Of a stretch of 14,540 nt of DNA, positions 14,052-14,540 are shown piece by piece; the first letter of the stretch is position 1, and every line of letters begins with the position of its first letter. The DNA lies in assembly GCA_035559715.1 (NCBI GenBank), contig DATMAW010000026.1:1-14540 (forward strand), in the 5' to 3' direction. A program made the translations under genes and the position numbers. Below the pieces are notes generated by a model. That model did no database searches and was not told the origin of the DNA. It worked only from the letters and a program-made list of their open reading frames with translations. The stretch comes from JACQHC01 sp035559715 (lineage in GTDB: Bacteria > Gemmatimonadota > Gemmatimonadetes > Gemmatimonadales > GWC2-71-9).

Positions 14052-14540
14052 TCAGGGGCGCGGGTGGGCGTGCGGCACCATCTTCGGGGGAGCGTCCGCA
14101 AAGGAGTAGGCGCCCTTCGGGCAGCGAACCGCCGGGTTCGTCGGCGAGAACACGCCGGCCGAGTTCTCTTTCCACAGCCAGACGTGGAGGTCGTAGTGGT
14201 GCAAGCCCTCAGGCATGACGGGCTTGTGTCCCTCCATTGGACCCTCGAGCTGTTTGCCAAAAATCGCGGGTGGGGTCCCGCCAGCAGCCTGAACCGGGAG
14301 GAACCATTCCGCCGCCACGAGACGGAGCCGATCGCCGTCCGGCTCGTAGATCAGCACCTGCGGCTTGGCGGGATCCAGGGTGGGACTGATGAATGAGAGG
14401 TTGAGGAAGTGGACGCCCATGCCGCCGGCGGGGTACTTCATCGTGCCCTCACTGCTGCCGGTGGGGTACTCAATGCAGCCCAGCGTCGAGAGGTACCCGT
14501 CGTGAACGGCCACGATGGGATCGCGGTACCTGTCAAGCGC
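14052..14540 (-). CDS. Conserved hypothetical, probably secreted protein (5' end outside window)
   Basis: A frame open to the window edge encodes the last 162 residues of a protein. Its features are GGMGVHFLNLS at about 39-49, then PQVLIYEPDGDRLRLVAAEW, HHYDLHVWLWKENSAGVFSPTNPAV and a C-terminus ending HAHPRP. The His/Trp-rich LHVWLWKENSAG-type motif recalls an uncharacterised family often annotated as hypothetical in soil bacteria. I know no function for it. A GTG at 14513 could be read as a start, but the frame continues upstream with ordinary-looking sequence, so the real start is probably beyond the window. The gene precedes the serine hydrolase by 29 bp on the same strand. A signal peptide cannot be checked here. 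Confidence 0.75.
   Translation of the reverse strand, partial: ALDRYRDPIVAVHDGYLSTLGCIEYPTGSSEGTMKYPAGGMGVHFLNLSFISPTLDPAKPQVLIYEPDGDRLRLVAAEWFLPVQAAGGTPPAIFGKQLEGPMEGHKPVMPEGLHHYDLHVWLWKENSAGVFSPTNPAVRCPKGAYSFADAPPKMVPHAHPRP

Noticed and set aside
14040..14060. CGCCCC/GGGGCG inverted repeat around the stop of the last gene
   Set aside because: It is a 6-bp stem with a 9-nt loop, no T-run and a downstream gene 29 bp away; not supported as a terminator.
14023..14175. N-terminal extension of the second serine hydrolase
   Set aside because: It overlaps the upstream gene and would place the signal peptide internally; the ATG at 14022 has GGAG at good spacing.
1..14540. Mobile element, CRISPR array, tRNA/rRNA, toxin-antitoxin or phage defence system
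   Set aside because: No direct-repeat array, transposase or integrase motif, RNA-gene sequence or defence-type domain was found on either strand.

Overview
The window is GC-rich, densely coding bacterial chromosome. I see no phage, plasmid, transposon, CRISPR or RNA-gene signal. The gene families suggest a soil- or sediment-type bacterium such as Gemmatimonadota or Acidobacteriota. They are a multi-PAS hybrid kinase, class-C-type serine hydrolases, a BNR propeller paired with a MoaD-like protein, DinB and RibD-like reductases, and NmrA-like SDRs. That placement is an impression from gene content and base composition, not a demonstrated taxonomy.

Layout. (1) Positions 1-2080 (-) hold a hybrid sensor histidine kinase, cut by the window edge inside its receiver domain. 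(2) Divergent from it, 2195-4399 (+) encodes a bifunctional class A penicillin-binding protein. (3) Positions 7233 down to 4376 (-) form a compact run: a six-Asp-box beta-propeller protein, a MoaD/ThiS-like carrier that overlaps it by 4 nt, a membrane-anchored SRPBCC protein and an NmrA-like SDR. The SDR's 3' end overlaps the PBP gene tail to tail. (4) Positions 8248-7412 (-) encode a secreted protein made of two apparent ferredoxin-like repeats, followed by a strong hairpin. (5) Positions 8449-10008 (+) encode an exported NylB/class-C-type serine hydrolase. (6) Positions 12543 down to 10010 (-) look eroded. Three intact small genes (RibD/DHFR-like reductase, DinB, SDR) are interspersed with what read as gene remnants: the C-terminus of an NTF2/SnoaL-like protein, a 25-codon ORF, an alpha/beta-hydrolase lacking its core, and a signal-peptide ORF that goes out of frame. 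Two GTGA stop/start overlaps survive there, as in a former tightly packed operon. (7) Positions 14022-12544 (-) encode a second exported class-C-type serine hydrolase, preceded by the end of an unnamed secreted-type protein that runs off the window at 14540.

Functionally, the intact genes cover signal sensing, peptidoglycan synthesis, periplasmic serine hydrolases and small cytoplasmic redox or detoxification-type enzymes. I found no convincing new defence or biosynthetic system. The observations most worth checking are the translationally coupled propeller/MoaD-like pair and the cluster of broken genes between two inward-facing serine hydrolases. All gaps between the listed features are under 300 bases; the larger ones (2081-2194, 8249-8448, 5752-5824) show no further gene that I can support.
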